Of a stretch of DNA of 6,870 nucleotides, positions 6,275 through 6,870 are shown in pieces. This DNA comes from Bacteroidetes bacterium QH_10_64_19. Lineage in GTDB: Bacteria > Bacteroidota > Rhodothermia > Rhodothermales > Salinibacteraceae. The translations under genes were made by a program, and so were the position numbers. The stretch's first letter is position 1, and each line of letters starts with the position of its first letter. The notes under the pieces were generated by a model. That model worked only from the letters and a program-made list of their open reading frames with translations, ran no database searches and was not told where the DNA came from. Location of the stretch: assembly GCA_003023125.1 (NCBI GenBank), contig PXSY01000112.1, positions 1 through 6,870 on the forward strand, read 5' to 3'.

Positions 6275-6509
6275 GGGCGAGGTGGTGGTTTGGGGTTGCC
6301 GACCAGCGGGGCGTACTTTTGCCAATGTATACGATTTGAAAGCATATCCTGAGGCTGAATCGCGGCAGATCCTGCTCTCCTAGCAGCAGTTGGGCACCGT
6401 CGGGCGCGTGAAGAAGCCGTTCCCCTGAGACCTGCGGCGGCGCAGGCCGTTCGCATAAATCAGGGTTTCAGTCCTCTCGCATCTTTCTCTGATTGATCCT
6501 CGCACACTC
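6275..6509 (+). promoter_or_regulatory. Non-coding leader/promoter region before the dihydrolipoamide dehydrogenase gene
   Basis: I see no gene in this stretch. A locally A/T-rich patch (6315-6350) is the likeliest promoter: TTGCCA (6319-6324), 17 bases, then GCATAT (6342-6347), a fair sigma-70-like match. TACGATTTG (6330-6338) is one base too long for the Bacteroidota TAnnTTTG element. Downstream are two hairpins: CTGCT/AGCAG (6372-6386) and the stronger CCTGCG/CGCAGG (6431-6446). AATCAG (6458-6463) and CTGATT (6489-6494) can also pair. No Shine-Dalgarno is visible before the ATG at 6510. Confidence 0.35.
6431..6446 (+). other. GC-rich hairpin in the leader of the dihydrolipoamide dehydrogenase gene
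   Basis: CCTGCG (6431-6436) and CGCAGG (6441-6446) form a perfect 6-pair GC-rich stem with a GCGG loop, 63 bases before the start codon. The following bases are CCGTTCGCATAAAT, not a T-tract, so it is more likely an RNA leader structure or a protein-binding palindrome than an intrinsic terminator. Confidence 0.35.
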
Positions 6510-6870
6510 ATGGCTACGCATTACGACTGCGTCATCATCGGCAGCGGACCGGGTGGCTACGAAACAGCCATCCGCGCCTCACAACTCGACATGAACACGG
6601 CCATCGTCGAGAAAGATAAACTAGGGGGGGTGTGCCTGAACGTTGGCTGCATCCCGACGAAGGCGCTTCTCAAAAGCGCCGAAGTAATGTCGGAGACCAC
6701 ACACCTGAACGACTTCGGGCTGGAACTGGAGGGCTCCGTGTCCCCCAACTTTCCGAGCGTGATTGAGCGAAGCCGGGGCGCGGCGAACCAGATGAATCAG
6801 GGCGTTCAGTTCCTGATGAAGAAGAACGACATCGATGTCCTGCGCGGGCATGGCCGGCTCACCGACGCGG
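6510..6870 (+). CDS. lpdA: Dihydrolipoamide dehydrogenase (E3), N-terminal 120 residues
   Basis: This is the start of the flavoprotein that reoxidises dihydrolipoamide to lipoamide with NAD+ in 2-oxoacid dehydrogenase complexes and the glycine cleavage system. It is cut by the window end after 120 of a usual 460-480 residues. The FAD Rossmann motif VIIGSGPGGYETAIRASQL begins at residue 8 (GxGxxG at 11-16), and Glu34 in IVEKD is placed to bind the FAD ribose. GGVCLNVGCIPTKALL carries the redox disulfide pair Cys42 and Cys47, which separates E3-like enzymes from unrelated FAD proteins. Val45 stands where many relatives have Trp or Glu/Val. Mercuric or glutathione reductase is less likely, given KALLKSAEV and the later QFLMKKNDIDVLRGHG. 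A run of seven Gs in codons 39-41 keeps frame. The ATG has no Shine-Dalgarno but matches the family N-terminus exactly. It is 271 bases from the envC-like gene, so it probably has its own promoter. Confidence 0.93.
   Translation, partial: MATHYDCVIIGSGPGGYETAIRASQLDMNTAIVEKDKLGGVCLNVGCIPTKALLKSAEVMSETTHLNDFGLELEGSVSPNFPSVIERSRGAANQMNQGVQFLMKKNDIDVLRGHGRLTDA

Overview
The window looks like chromosomal DNA from a high-GC, probably halophilic member of the Bacteroidota/Rhodothermota, with a Salinibacter-like lineage as the best guess. Three things suggest this: the strong preference for G or C at third codon positions; the acidic, Asp/Glu/Arg-rich proteins (the GCS2-CBS protein ends in a run of Glu and Asp); and the gene set, because lipoproteins of the DUF4292 type and the order TPR protein - DUF4292 lipoprotein - EnvC-like M23 protein are, from my memory of these families, typical of this phylum. 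This is inference; no search was run.

Left part (minus strand). The first 65 bases hold the N-terminus of a gene leaving the window, possibly a small ferredoxin. After a 174-base gap comes a complete 650-residue protein that joins a glutamate-cysteine-ligase-type (GCS2) domain to a pair of CBS domains (240-2192). Bases 2193-2413 are a divergent intergenic region. It carries a small hairpin and a 22-codon open frame with a near-perfect Shine-Dalgarno sequence, which runs up to the next gene.

Middle part (plus strand). A tightly spaced envelope cluster follows: a secreted or periplasmic TPR protein (about 2480-4165), a DUF4292 outer-membrane-type lipoprotein (4167-4936) and an EnvC-like coiled-coil/LytM protein (5012-6238). 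The DUF4292 gene is broken. Its N-terminal lipoprotein part and its C-terminal part lie in different frames, and the conserved middle appears to be missing, as expected from a small internal deletion of 3n+1 bases.

Right part. A 271-base non-coding stretch with several hairpins separates the cluster from the start of a dihydrolipoamide dehydrogenase gene (6510 onward, cut by the window edge). Its FAD-binding and redox-disulfide motifs are plain.

Functionally, the plus-strand trio probably serves envelope biogenesis: lipoprotein or lipid handling, TPR scaffolding and control of peptidoglycan hydrolysis. The flanking genes are metabolic (thiol or amide-bond ligase-like, and 2-oxoacid dehydrogenase E3). 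I see no mobile element, CRISPR array, RNA gene or clear undescribed system. The items most worth a second look are the disrupted DUF4292 gene and the leader region in front of the TPR gene.
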